Shown here: one piece after another, positions 1 to 5,638 of the stretch
Layout of the letters: each line of letters begins with the position of its first letter
Numbering within the stretch: position 1 is the first letter of the stretch
Assembly (NCBI GenBank): GCA_025360685.1
Contig: JANYBR010000214.1
Coordinates: 1-8,345, forward strand
DNA: 8,345 nt
Direction: 5' to 3'
Source of the DNA: Pseudomonadota bacterium
GTDB taxonomy: Bacteria > Pseudomonadota > Alphaproteobacteria > Micropepsales > Micropepsaceae
Program-made: the position numbers and the translations under genes
Notes under the pieces: generated by a model
Seen by the model: only the letters and a program-made list of their open reading frames with translations
Told to the model about the DNA's origin: nothing
The model's database searches: none

Positions 1-14
1 CGCCGGGCCATGAC
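1..14. repeat. Edge of a dispersed palindromic repeat (truncated by window start)
   Basis: The first bases read CGCCGGGCCATGAC, which matches the outer right end (GCGGGCCATGAC) of the palindromic elements at 5370-5536 and 7121-7266. Only this tail is inside the window, so the assignment rests on about 12 matching bases and on its position just past the 3' end of a gene, where the other copies also sit. Confidence 0.4.
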
Positions 15-71
15 GGCATTGGTTTTATCTGGGCGAGTGACCTCGCGGTCGTCGCGCTTCCGACGCTGATG

Positions 72-100
72 AAAAAGATCCTGCAACACGCGTTCCAGGA
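72..100 (-). terminator. Intrinsic terminator after ccrM
   Basis: Read on the minus strand, starting 18 nt after the ccrM stop codon, the sequence is TCCTG-G-AAC, loop GCGT, GTT-G-CAGGA, followed by TCTTTTTC. This is a 5-bp stem, one G/G mismatch, 3 more pairs and a T-rich tail, the classic layout of a Rho-independent terminator. It makes ccrM the last gene of its transcript and argues that bases 1-118 are not coding. Confidence 0.6.
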
Positions 101-118
101 CGATGGACCGCTCCTCCG

Positions 119-1195
119 TCAGGCCAGATCGGCGCGCAGGCGCTGACGCAGCAGGTCGATTGGAACAAGCGAGCCGTTGTGCTCGTACTGCCAGAACGTC
201 CAGCCGTTGCAGGCATCGAGGCCCTGCACATGCGCCCCGATCTGATGGATCGAGCCGGAGGCATCCGCGCAGACCAAAGTGCCGTCGGCGCGCACTTTGG
301 CGCGATGGCGCTTTTGCGTGCCGTGCAAGACGGTTCCGGGCGGCAGCAGTCCGCGCTCGACCACCCAGCCAAAGGGAATGCGCGGTTCGGAGCGCTTCGA
401 TTTTGTGGTCTCGATCGCATCGGCCGGAGCCGTCTCGATCGCCGCGATGCGATCGCGCGCGATGCGGGCATACTCCTTCTCGCGTTCAAGCCCGATGAAA
501 TGGCGGCCAAGACGTTTGGCCACCGCACCTGTCGTGCCGGACCCGAAAAAAGGATCCAGTACGACATCGCCTGGCTTGGTCGACGAGACGATCACTCTAT
601 GGAGCAGCGACTCCGGTTTTTGCGTCGAGTGCGCCTTTTGCCCATCCGCTCCCTTGATGCGTTCATGGCCGGCGCAGATCGGCAAGGTCCAGTCCGAGCG
701 CATCTGCAGATCGTCATTGAGCGCCTTCATGGCTTCGTAGTTGAACGTGTACTGCTGTTTGGGATTGCGCGTCGCCCAGATCAACGTCTCGTGCGCGTTG
801 GTGAAGCGCTTGCCGCGAAAATTCGGCATCGGATTGGTCTTGCGCCAGACGACGTCGTTCAGGATCCAGAAACCGAGATCCTGCAGGATCGTCCCGACGC
901 GGAAGATGTTGTGGTACGAGCCGATCACCCACAGCGCGCCGCTGTCCTTGAGCAGGCGCCGCGCCTCGGTCAGCCAGTCACGCGTGAAGCGGTCATACTC
1001 GGCGAAGCTGTCGAACTGGTCCCACTCGTCGTCGACGGCATCGACCTTGGAATTGTCGGGACGGCGCAGCTCGTTCTTGAGCTGCAGGTTGTAGGGCGGG
1101 TCGGCGAAAATCAGATCGGCGCAACGGTCGGGCAGGGCGCGCATGTTTTCCACGCAGTCGCCCTCGATCACCTGATCCAGCTTCAAGCCCGCCAT
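119..1195 (-). CDS. ccrM: CcrM-type adenine-N6 DNA methyltransferase (GANTC)
   Basis: This 358-residue protein has the beta-class order of amino-methyltransferase motifs. The catalytic DPPY is at residues 32-35 and the S-adenosylmethionine-binding segment DPFFGSGTTG is at 214-223. The C-terminal extension from about residue 270 to the end (GWVVERGLLPPGTVL, then HVQGLDACNGWTFW) is characteristic of CcrM and contributes to DNA recognition. Family knowledge: CcrM methylates adenine in GANTC late in the cell cycle of many Alphaproteobacteria and couples replication to transcription; the Caulobacter enzyme has the same length. The ATG at 1195 is preceded by GGTGGG, a modest ribosome site, and it places the EGDC start of the fold normally at residues 11-14. 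rnhB lies 78 bp upstream on the same strand. The junction is packed with GANTC sites, suggesting that the enzyme controls its own promoter. A terminator follows the gene. Confidence 0.97.
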   Translation of the reverse strand: MAGLKLDQVIEGDCVENMRALPDRCADLIFADPPYNLQLKNELRRPDNSKVDAVDDEWDQFDSFAEYDRFTRDWLTEARRLLKDSGALWVIGSYHNIFRVGTILQDLGFWILNDVVWRKTNPMPNFRGKRFTNAHETLIWATRNPKQQYTFNYEAMKALNDDLQMRSDWTLPICAGHERIKGADGQKAHSTQKPESLLHRVIVSSTKPGDVVLDPFFGSGTTGAVAKRLGRHFIGLEREKEYARIARDRIAAIETAPADAIETTKSKRSEPRIPFGWVVERGLLPPGTVLHGTQKRHRAKVRADGTLVCADASGSIHQIGAHVQGLDACNGWTFWQYEHNGSLVPIDLLRQRLRADLA

Positions 1196-1231
1196 TTTCC
1201 CACCCGGTTTTTTCTTATCAACAGAGGGCGG

Positions 1232-1260
1232 ACAATGATTCGGCGGAGTCCACAGGTCAA
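1232..1260 (-). promoter_or_regulatory. Candidate ccrM promoter with GANTC sites inside it
   Basis: On the minus strand a TTGACC (1255-1260) matches a sigma-70 -35 box well. After a 17-bp spacer comes CATTGT (1232-1237), a poor -10 box. One GANTC site (1246-1250) lies in the spacer and a second (1237-1241) touches the -10. Family knowledge: in Caulobacter, GcrA acts with sigma-70 at promoters carrying methylated GANTC near weak -10 elements, and ccrM transcription falls once its region is methylated. I saw no clear CtrA pair (TTAA-N7-TTAA) here. The exact start point is inferred. Confidence 0.45.
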
Positions 1261-1304
1261 GAGTCTTGTTGAATCAAAGTGTTATGATTGAGTCCTCAAG
1301 ATTC
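1237..1304. promoter_or_regulatory. Cluster of six GANTC methylation sites
   Basis: Sites are at 1237-1241 (GATTC), 1246-1250 (GAGTC), 1261-1265 (GAGTC), 1271-1275 (GAATC), 1290-1294 (GAGTC) and 1300-1304 (GATTC). Random sequence of even composition would give about one per 256 bp. Two sites are wholly inside the rnhB coding end, one overlaps its stop codon and three are in the intergenic gap. This is the target of the enzyme encoded immediately downstream on the minus strand, so a methylation-responsive control region is the simplest reading. Confidence 0.8.
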
Positions 1305-1912
1305 CCACCATACAAGATGTTGTGGACAGGGGCGAAACTTCGCCGGTGATGGGGGGTCGGACCCAGACGTGCCAGCGCCGAAAGATGTTCCGGCGTGCCA
1401 TAGCCCTTGTTCCTGAGCCAACCATATTGCGGATGTTCGCCATGCAGCGCTGCCATCATCCGGTCGCGTGTGACCTTGGCGACGATGGAAGCCGCCGCGA
1501 TCGAAACCGATTTTGCGTCTCCTTCGACGATCGTATCGCACGGGCAGGGCAGCGCCGGTGCGTCGTTGCCGTCGACCAGCGCGAAGGCGGGCTGGAACTG
1601 TAGCGCACGCACGGCGCGGGCCATTGCCATGTGCGTCGCCTGTCGGATGTTGATCAGATCGATCTCGTCGACGCCGGCTTCGCCCACGCCAACCGCAAGC
1701 GCGCTGAACATGATGTGGGAGAAGAGTTCGTCGCGTCGCTCCGCGCTCAGTTGCTTGGAATCGTTCAGGCCCTTGGGAATCTTCGCGCGGTTGAGAATGA
1801 CCGCCGCCGCGACGACCGGTCCCGCGAGCGGACCGCGGCCGGCCTCGTCCACGCCGGCGACCAGGCCGTTGACCGTCTTCAGCACGCGCGCTTCGAAGAT
1901 GTAGTGCGGCAT
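1274..1912 (-). CDS. rnhB: Ribonuclease HII
   Basis: RNase HII cuts the RNA strand of RNA/DNA hybrids and starts removal of single ribonucleotides from DNA. The 212-residue length is normal for the family. The opening signature VDEAGRGPLAGPVVAA supplies D22 and E23. DSK follows at 51-53. D114 (in ALVDGND) and D132 (in EGDAKSVSIAAASIVAKV) complete the four-acid metal site. The C-terminal part has the usual GYGTPEHLSAL and HRRSFAPV. The ATG at 1912 lies 21 codons before the catalytic aspartate, as expected, although no clear Shine-Dalgarno precedes it. The last codons overlap the GANTC cluster controlling ccrM. An inverted repeat lies upstream at 1930-1960. Pairing of rnhB with ccrM may be transcriptional, but the strong candidate promoter between them suggests ccrM can also be transcribed independently. 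Confidence 0.97.
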   Translation of the reverse strand: MPHYIFEARVLKTVNGLVAGVDEAGRGPLAGPVVAAAVILNRAKIPKGLNDSKQLSAERRDELFSHIMFSALAVGVGEAGVDEIDLINIRQATHMAMARAVRALQFQPAFALVDGNDAPALPCPCDTIVEGDAKSVSIAAASIVAKVTRDRMMAALHGEHPQYGWLRNKGYGTPEHLSALARLGPTPHHRRSFAPVHNILYGGNLEDSIITL

Positions 1913-1929
1913 CGCGCAAAGAATAGCAG

Positions 1930-1960
1930 GACGAACGAGGCCGAAAGGCGAACGTTCGTC
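1930..1960. promoter_or_regulatory. Inverted repeat between the sigma/anti-sigma cassette and rnhB
   Basis: Arms GACGAACG (1930-1937) and CGTTCGTC (1953-1960) are perfect 8-bp complements around a 15-base loop, which itself contains GCC-GAAA-GGC. It ends 17 nt before the rnhB start codon on the minus strand. It could be a protein-binding site, a leader hairpin in the rnhB mRNA or a terminator for the upstream cassette. The absence of a T-run makes an intrinsic terminator less likely. Confidence 0.4.
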
Positions 1961-2011
1961 GCGGCCGGCGACTTATGCACACGCGGCAGCGGGAGCTTTC
2001 CGGTGCAGCGT

Positions 2012-2305
2012 CTATTCCCGAGCCGATTGCATCACGGCGTACGAAAGAAGCAGCGTCAAGACGGTCAGCAGGCATGGAATTGCGAGCGCCGGCACACCCA
2101 ATGCAGCGCGGCCGGCCGCGCTCGCGCCGAACGCGCAGGCCGCTGCGATCACCACGAACAGGACACCCACCATGATCCAGGACAAAATGCGCGCCGGACG
2201 CGCCTCGTGCTGTGCGATGCGCTCCATCAGGCCCACCGAAAATTCCGCCGCATCGCGCTCGGGCAGCGGGCTGCAAAGCAGCGTGTCCAGTTCCTGTTCG
2301 GTCAT
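2012..2305 (-). CDS. Small two-helix membrane protein, putative anti-sigma factor
   Basis: The protein has 97 residues: a hydrophilic N-terminal region of about 39 residues (rich in acidic residues, including ELDTLL and LPERDAAEF), then two hydrophobic helices at roughly 40-62 and 70-91 and a very short tail. Its ATG overlaps the sigma-factor stop in an ATGA arrangement (2302-2305), which normally means translational coupling and stoichiometric production. Family knowledge: membrane anti-sigma factors are usually encoded directly after their ECF sigma factor and hold it through a cytoplasmic N-terminal segment. No zinc-type HxxxCxxC anti-sigma motif is present and I do not recognise a named domain, so the role is inferred from position and topology. 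A longer in-frame reading back to 2653 overlaps the sigma gene and is rejected. Confidence 0.8.
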   Translation of the reverse strand: MTEQELDTLLCSPLPERDAAEFSVGLMERIAQHEARPARILSWIMVGVLFVVIAAACAFGASAAGRAALGVPALAIPCLLTVLTLLLSYAVMQSARE

Positions 2306-2820
2306 GACGGATCTCCAAGGATCGTCTTCAGTTTCTCGCGCCCGCGCAGCACGTGCGATTTCAAGGTGCCCAGCGGAATGTCCATCGCACTCGCCGCTTC
2401 GCTGTTGGACAGGCCCAACGCAAAGCACATTGTGAGCGCCGCGCTTTCCTGCGGCGAAAGCTTCGCGAAGGCGCGCTCCAGATCGACGCGCGCCAAAGTC
2501 GCGTTCTCGCCGCTGGGCGCCGTCTCCTGCCACTCGCCGAGCTGATCGTCGGGCTTGCGCTTGCGCGCCTGCATCAGAAAACGCGAATAGGCGATGCGGT
2601 AGAGCCAGGTCGAGAAACTCGATTCGCCGCGGAAGTTTGCGATGGCGCGCCACGCAGCCAGGAATGTCTCCTGTGCCAGATTATCGGCCGCGGCATGATT
2701 GCCGCGGGTCAGGCGAAGCAATAGGCCGCGTACCTTCGAGTGGTGCATCCGCGCCAGCGCGCTGAACGCCGCCACGTCGCGCGATGCCACCGCCCGTTCG
2801 ACGAGCGCGCTGTCGTCCAT
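2302..2820 (-). CDS. ECF-type RNA polymerase sigma factor
   Basis: This 172-residue protein has only the two conserved sigma regions. Region 2 spans about residues 17-84, with the core-binding and -10 recognition stretch DNLAQETFLAAWRAIANFRG followed by STWLYRIAYSRFL. Region 4 spans about residues 114-168, with the -35 reading helix-turn-helix around GLSNSEAASAMDIPLGTLKSH. The protein lacks regions 1 and 3, so it belongs to the extracytoplasmic-function class that redirects RNA polymerase to stress or envelope regulons. It sits 27 bp after the DUF6249-type gene and overlaps the putative anti-sigma gene by four bases. The start codon at 2820 has no well-spaced ribosome site (a GGAGGGGG lies about 20 nt upstream), but it is the only suitable start in frame. 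The inducing signal cannot be told from the sequence. Confidence 0.95.
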   Translation of the reverse strand: MDDSALVERAVASRDVAAFSALARMHHSKVRGLLLRLTRGNHAAADNLAQETFLAAWRAIANFRGESSFSTWLYRIAYSRFLMQARKRKPDDQLGEWQETAPSGENATLARVDLERAFAKLSPQESAALTMCFALGLSNSEAASAMDIPLGTLKSHVLRGREKLKTILGDPS

Positions 2821-2847
2821 GTCGGTTACGCCGTGCCGTGCCCCCTC

Positions 2848-3231
2848 CTATTGCGGCCGGTTGCGCTCGAACAGCGCCATCAACAGCAGCGCGAGCCCGA
2901 TCATGAGGGGAAACAGTCCCAGAGTCGGAAGCCATGAAGCGCTCTCGATCGGGCCGTGGAAAAACGATTGCGACGTCATCGACCAGAAGAACGCCATCAG
3001 CGCCACGCCGATGAACACCAGGATGATGCCGCCGCGCAGCAATCCGACCGGCGCCGATTTTCGCGGTCCGTTGAACAGCTCGAGCGGCACGGGCTGGCCC
3101 TTCTCGGCCAGGGTCTGCATCACGCGATAGCGCGCCTTGCGGACCTGGTAGACGAAATAGCCATTCGCCACGAAGACAATGCCGATGACGAGCCAGAATG
3201 TGATCGCGATGGTGACAAAGCCCTCAATCAT
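2848..3231 (-). CDS. DUF6249-like integral membrane protein
   Basis: The protein has 127 residues and three predicted membrane helices at about 5-27, 66-86 and 101-121. Between the first two lies a basic cytoplasmic-looking stretch with QTLAEKGQPVPLELF, which resembles the short conserved motif of DUF6249 proteins as I recall them. The function of that family is unknown. A ribosome site GGGAGG (3241-3246) sits 9 nt before the ATG. The gene is followed after 27 bp by the sigma-factor gene and preceded after 45 bp by the radical SAM gene, all on the same strand. A role in sensing or setting the signal for the sigma factor is an inference from the cassette layout only. Confidence 0.85.
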   Translation of the reverse strand: MIEGFVTIAITFWLVIGIVFVANGYFVYQVRKARYRVMQTLAEKGQPVPLELFNGPRKSAPVGLLRGGIILVFIGVALMAFFWSMTSQSFFHGPIESASWLPTLGLFPLMIGLALLLMALFERNRPQ

Positions 3232-3276
3232 CGGTTTTTCCCTCCCATTCCGCGGTGTGCGGAGATTCTAGAAGGG

Positions 3277-4419
3277 TTAGATGCGCGCCGACACGGGTCC
3301 GGATGCAAGAGGGGCGGCGAACAGGGAGAGCTGGTCACCGGTGCGGGGCGGCTTGCGGAACCTGGTCAGGATCAAGGGGCGGGATTCCTTGTTCAGGCCC
3401 TGCCGCTTGACCGCCATGTGGAAGCGGTGGGCCAGCATCTGGGCATACGGTCCGGTGCCTTTCATCCGCGTGCTCCACTGGGCGTCATAGTCCTTGCCGC
3501 CGCGCATCTGGCGGATCAGCGACATGACGTGCTTGGCGCGGCCGGGCTCGTTGGCCTCCAGCCATTCGCGGAACAGGTCCTTGATCTCGAGCGGCAAGCG
3601 CAGAAGCACATAGCCGGCGGTGCGCGCACCGCAATCGGCGGCGGCGGACAGCACCGCTTCCATCTCGCCATCGTTCAGCGCGGGAATGACCGGCGCGAAC
3701 ATCACGCCGGTGGGAATTCCGGCCTCGCTGAGCGCCCGTATGGCCTGCAACCTGCGCTGCGGCGTGCCGGCGCGCGGCTCCATGGTGCGGGCGAGCTTGC
3801 GGTCGAGGGTGGTGACGGAGAGCGCAACCTTGGCCAGTCCCTCGCGCGCCATGTCGGAAAGAATGTCGATATCGCGCAGCACCAGCGGCGATTTGGTGAC
3901 GATGCCGACCGGATGCTTGAAGTCGCGCAGCACTTCGAGGATCCCGCGCATGATGCGCATCTTCTTCTCGATCGGCTGATAGGCGTCGGTGTTGGTGCCG
4001 ATGGCGATGAGCTTGGGCACATAGCCGGGCGCGGACAATTCCTTCGCCAGCAACTCGGCCGCATTGGGCTTCGCAAAGAGCCGGGATTCGAAATCCGCGC
4101 CCGGCGACATGCCGAGATAGGCGTGTCCCGGCCGCGCGAAGCAGTAGATGCAACCATGCTCGCAGCCGCGATAGGGATTGATCGACTGGTCGAAGGAAAT
4201 GTCCGGCGACTTGTTGCGCGCGATGATCGTACGCGTGGCGTCGCGGATGACCTCGGTGCGCAGGGTGGGCGGCGCGGCATCCTCGTCGCGCCAGCCATCG
4301 TCCCACCCATCGTCCACAAGGACGCGCGCCTGTTTCTCAAAGCGCCCCGCCGCATTGGAAAGCGCCCCCCGGCCCCTCAGGAGCCGCCGATCTGCCGTGA
4401 TATCTAGGACTGTGGTCAT
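3277..4419 (-). CDS. PA0069/SPL-like radical SAM protein
   Basis: The protein has 380 residues from the chosen start. The radical SAM cluster motif CEHGCIYC provides C86, C90 and C93 (CX3CX2C), set in NPYRGCEHGCIYCFARPGH. This context and the N-terminal RGRGALSNAAGRFE are typical of the PA0069-family group related to spore photoproduct lyase. Later conserved stretches include IGTNTDAYQPIE and ITKSPL-like TKSPLVLRDID. Family members bind a 4Fe-4S cluster and cleave S-adenosylmethionine to start radical chemistry; the natural substrate of this subgroup is not established. The frame is open back to a TTG at 4464, but the ATG at 4419 is preferred because it begins just before the conserved N-terminus and leaves a promoter-like sequence upstream. 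Only 45 bp separate its stop from the DUF6249-like gene, so read-through into the sigma cassette is possible. Confidence 0.93.
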   Translation of the reverse strand: MTTVLDITADRRLLRGRGALSNAAGRFEKQARVLVDDGWDDGWRDEDAAPPTLRTEVIRDATRTIIARNKSPDISFDQSINPYRGCEHGCIYCFARPGHAYLGMSPGADFESRLFAKPNAAELLAKELSAPGYVPKLIAIGTNTDAYQPIEKKMRIMRGILEVLRDFKHPVGIVTKSPLVLRDIDILSDMAREGLAKVALSVTTLDRKLARTMEPRAGTPQRRLQAIRALSEAGIPTGVMFAPVIPALNDGEMEAVLSAAADCGARTAGYVLLRLPLEIKDLFREWLEANEPGRAKHVMSLIRQMRGGKDYDAQWSTRMKGTGPYAQMLAHRFHMAVKRQGLNKESRPLILTRFRKPPRTGDQLSLFAAPLASGPVSARI

Positions 4420-4429
4420 CTCTAGAGGA

Positions 4430-4458
4430 ATATTAGACCAGGAAAAAGAACAAAGCAA
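4430..4458 (-). promoter_or_regulatory. Candidate sigma-70 promoter for the radical SAM gene
   Basis: On the minus strand TTGCTT (4453-4458), a 17-bp spacer and TAATAT (4430-4435) fit a housekeeping promoter. TCTAAT (4432-4437) is an overlapping alternative -10. It lies 11 nt upstream of the ATG at 4419, so the transcript would have a very short leader or the alternative start would apply. This is an A/T-rich patch in otherwise GC-rich DNA. Confidence 0.4.
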
Positions 4459-4564
4459 GTACAAAATTGAAGCGGGCGATTATGCCTGAATCGACAGTGA
4501 CAACGGTCCTAAGGCTATCTTCCCCTTCAGTCTGGCAGGTTGCTGGCTCGAAGGGACTCAACTC

Positions 4565-5257
4565 ATGGCCGCGAACGGCAAGAAGCCTTGGAAATTCCTG
4601 GGCACCATCACGACCGTGCTTCTCAACACGCTGTTCTTCCTATCGACACCGTGGGGTGTCGTCGTGACATTCCTTGGCTCGATCAGTTTGGTTTTATGGG
4701 GTGTCAGCCGAGCAGTCATTCAAAGTCCACTGACAGAGCTAAGCATCGGTACGTTCTTGGCCGTTCTGTGGACTGTCATTGGCCTGCGAGTTTTGATGTC
4801 TTTCAAGCAAACGGCATCGGTCAAGCTCGAACAGACGTACGAATATTGTCTGAACCCAGAAGGTTACCAGTTTTTGATCGCTGAAGACGATGCATTCCAA
4901 ATTGGATTCAACTTTCGGAACCTCTCCAACGGCCCGATAAGGGTCGAATGTGAAAAGTTTGATCTGCGAATCGAAGACAGATCATGTCCCGCACCAGAAG
5001 AAAAAATTGCGCTGGTTATTCCGCGCGTCAGTCTACGCGGGCTGCGTTCCGGTGCATTCAAACCCGAAGTTTTGAAGCACGGCGCCGTTGCCATGCTCGA
5101 TGTCCAGATCGCATATGGGCCACCTGTGGGGGCGCCAGTGCGCAAATATCGGTTCAGAACCAAACTGCATTTGGGACTTCAAAAGAATGAGCATGGCAAG
5201 ATCATACAGGGTGGAATTGTCGAAGAATTTCTTGGCGATGAAGATAAGCCAATTTAG
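4565..5257 (+). CDS. Hypothetical membrane-anchored protein, lower GC
   Basis: I do not recognise this 230-residue protein. The N-terminal third is hydrophobic: a long stretch at about 11-50, which could be two helices or a hairpin, and a further helix at about 60-79. From about residue 85 to 215 follows a soluble region with alternating hydrophobic residues (FQIGFNFRNLSNGPIRVE, later VRKYRFRTKLHLGL) that looks beta-rich, possibly Ig-like or jelly-roll-like. The tail is acidic (EEFLGDEDKPI). AAGGGA at 4551-4556 is a fair ribosome site 8 nt before the ATG. Base composition differs from the neighbours: two 60-base lines inside it are 47% and 40% GC by hand count, against 60% in a line of the adjacent radical SAM gene. 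It stands alone, divergent from that gene and followed by repeat-rich DNA, which suggests acquisition or weak constraint. Confidence 0.85.
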   Translation: MAANGKKPWKFLGTITTVLLNTLFFLSTPWGVVVTFLGSISLVLWGVSRAVIQSPLTELSIGTFLAVLWTVIGLRVLMSFKQTASVKLEQTYEYCLNPEGYQFLIAEDDAFQIGFNFRNLSNGPIRVECEKFDLRIEDRSCPAPEEKIALVIPRVSLRGLRSGAFKPEVLKHGAVAMLDVQIAYGPPVGAPVRKYRFRTKLHLGLQKNEHGKIIQGGIVEEFLGDEDKPI

Positions 5258-5273
5258 AACCCCTTCACAGCTT

Positions 5274-5290
5274 CACCGAAAATGTCGGTG
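5274..5290 (+). terminator. Hairpin after the orphan membrane gene, possible terminator
   Basis: CACCGA (5274-5279), loop AAATG, TCGGTG (5285-5290) forms a perfect 6-bp stem starting 16 nt after the TAG stop. Only two T residues follow, so intrinsic termination would be weak. Confidence 0.4.
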
Positions 5291-5301
5291 TTCAAGCGAT
5301 T

Positions 5302-5327
5302 GTTGTAGCGGAACTGAAACTCCGCGA
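5302..5327 (+). repeat. 26-bp direct repeat, copy 1
   Basis: It matches 5608-5633 at 23 of 26 positions, including the shared core CGGAACTGAAACT. The two copies are 306 bp apart and bracket the palindromic element and its half copy. Confidence 0.65.
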
Positions 5328-5369
5328 AGTGCTACGCTCAAAATTTGAAGTGACGCGCTGAGCTCAGAC

Positions 5370-5536
5370 CATCCTTGATTGTCATGGCCCGCCGGAGCGC
5401 GGGCCACCCAGGTGACGCTTGGAGCGACATTCGAAGGATTTGCCGCAGAGTACTTCTTCAACGATGAGTCTGTCCCCAACTGGGTGGCCCGCACTGCCCC
5501 TAACGACAGTGTGGGCGCGGGCCATGACATTGAGGG
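5370..5536. repeat. Dispersed palindromic element, copy A
   Basis: The core runs from 5380 to 5529 and has perfect 13-bp terminal inverted repeats, TGTCATGGCCCGC (5380-5392) and its complement (5517-5529). Each end folds into its own hairpin: on the left GGCCCGC (5386-5392) pairs with GCGGGCC (5399-5405), followed by ACCCAGG; on the right CTGGGTGGCCCGC (5480-5492) pairs with the outer GCGCGGGCC. The whole is therefore two mirror-image modules around a spacer of about 70 bp. Flanks CATCCTTGAT (left) and TTGAG (right) are also shared with copy B. It contains no coding capacity. A REP/BIME-like or MITE-like element is the closest description; no mobilising protein is present in the window. Confidence 0.85.
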
Positions 5537-5544
5537 GGGGTGAA

Positions 5545-5599
5545 TGGGTGGCCCCTTCTTACGCTACCGTTACGAACTCGGCGGGCCATGACAACGAGG
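5545..5599. repeat. Half copy of the palindromic element (right module only)
   Basis: TGGGTGGCCCC (5545-5555) through GCGGGCCATGACAACGAGG (5581-5599) repeats the right module of copy A in the same orientation, 16 bp after copy A's core. The inner stem is partly decayed, because the loop sequence differs. Confidence 0.7.
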
Positions 5600-5607
5600 G
5601 GATGCGC

Positions 5608-5633
5608 GTTGTACCGGAACTGAAACTTTGCGA
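5608..5633 (+). repeat. 26-bp direct repeat, copy 2
   Basis: This is the partner of 5302-5327, with differences only at the seventh base and at a CC/TT pair. It is followed five bases later by the first C-rich hairpin module. Confidence 0.65.
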
Positions 5634-5638
5634 CGCAT

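Noticed and set aside
3..146. Plus-strand open frame entering from the window edge and ending at TGA 144-146, reading PGHDGIGFIWASDL and onward.
   Set aside because: Its first codons are the translated palindromic repeat end, it runs through the ccrM terminator hairpin and it overlaps the ccrM 3' end. No protein family signal was seen.
179..1291. Plus-strand 370-codon open frame.
   Set aside because: It is antisense to ccrM, whose motifs are unmistakable. Long mirror frames are normal in GC-rich genes.
1930..1960. LexA-type SOS box (GTTC-N7-GTTC) upstream of rnhB.
   Set aside because: GTTC repeats are present, but the spacing is 13 bases, not 7.
2956..4407. Plus-strand 483-codon open frame.
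   Set aside because: It is antisense to the DUF6249-like and radical SAM genes. It is rich in R, H and A with low-complexity composition and no recognisable motif.
5380..5600. CRISPR-like spacing of the repeats.
   Set aside because: The repeats are mirrored hairpin modules with unequal spacing and shared spacers, and no cas genes are present.
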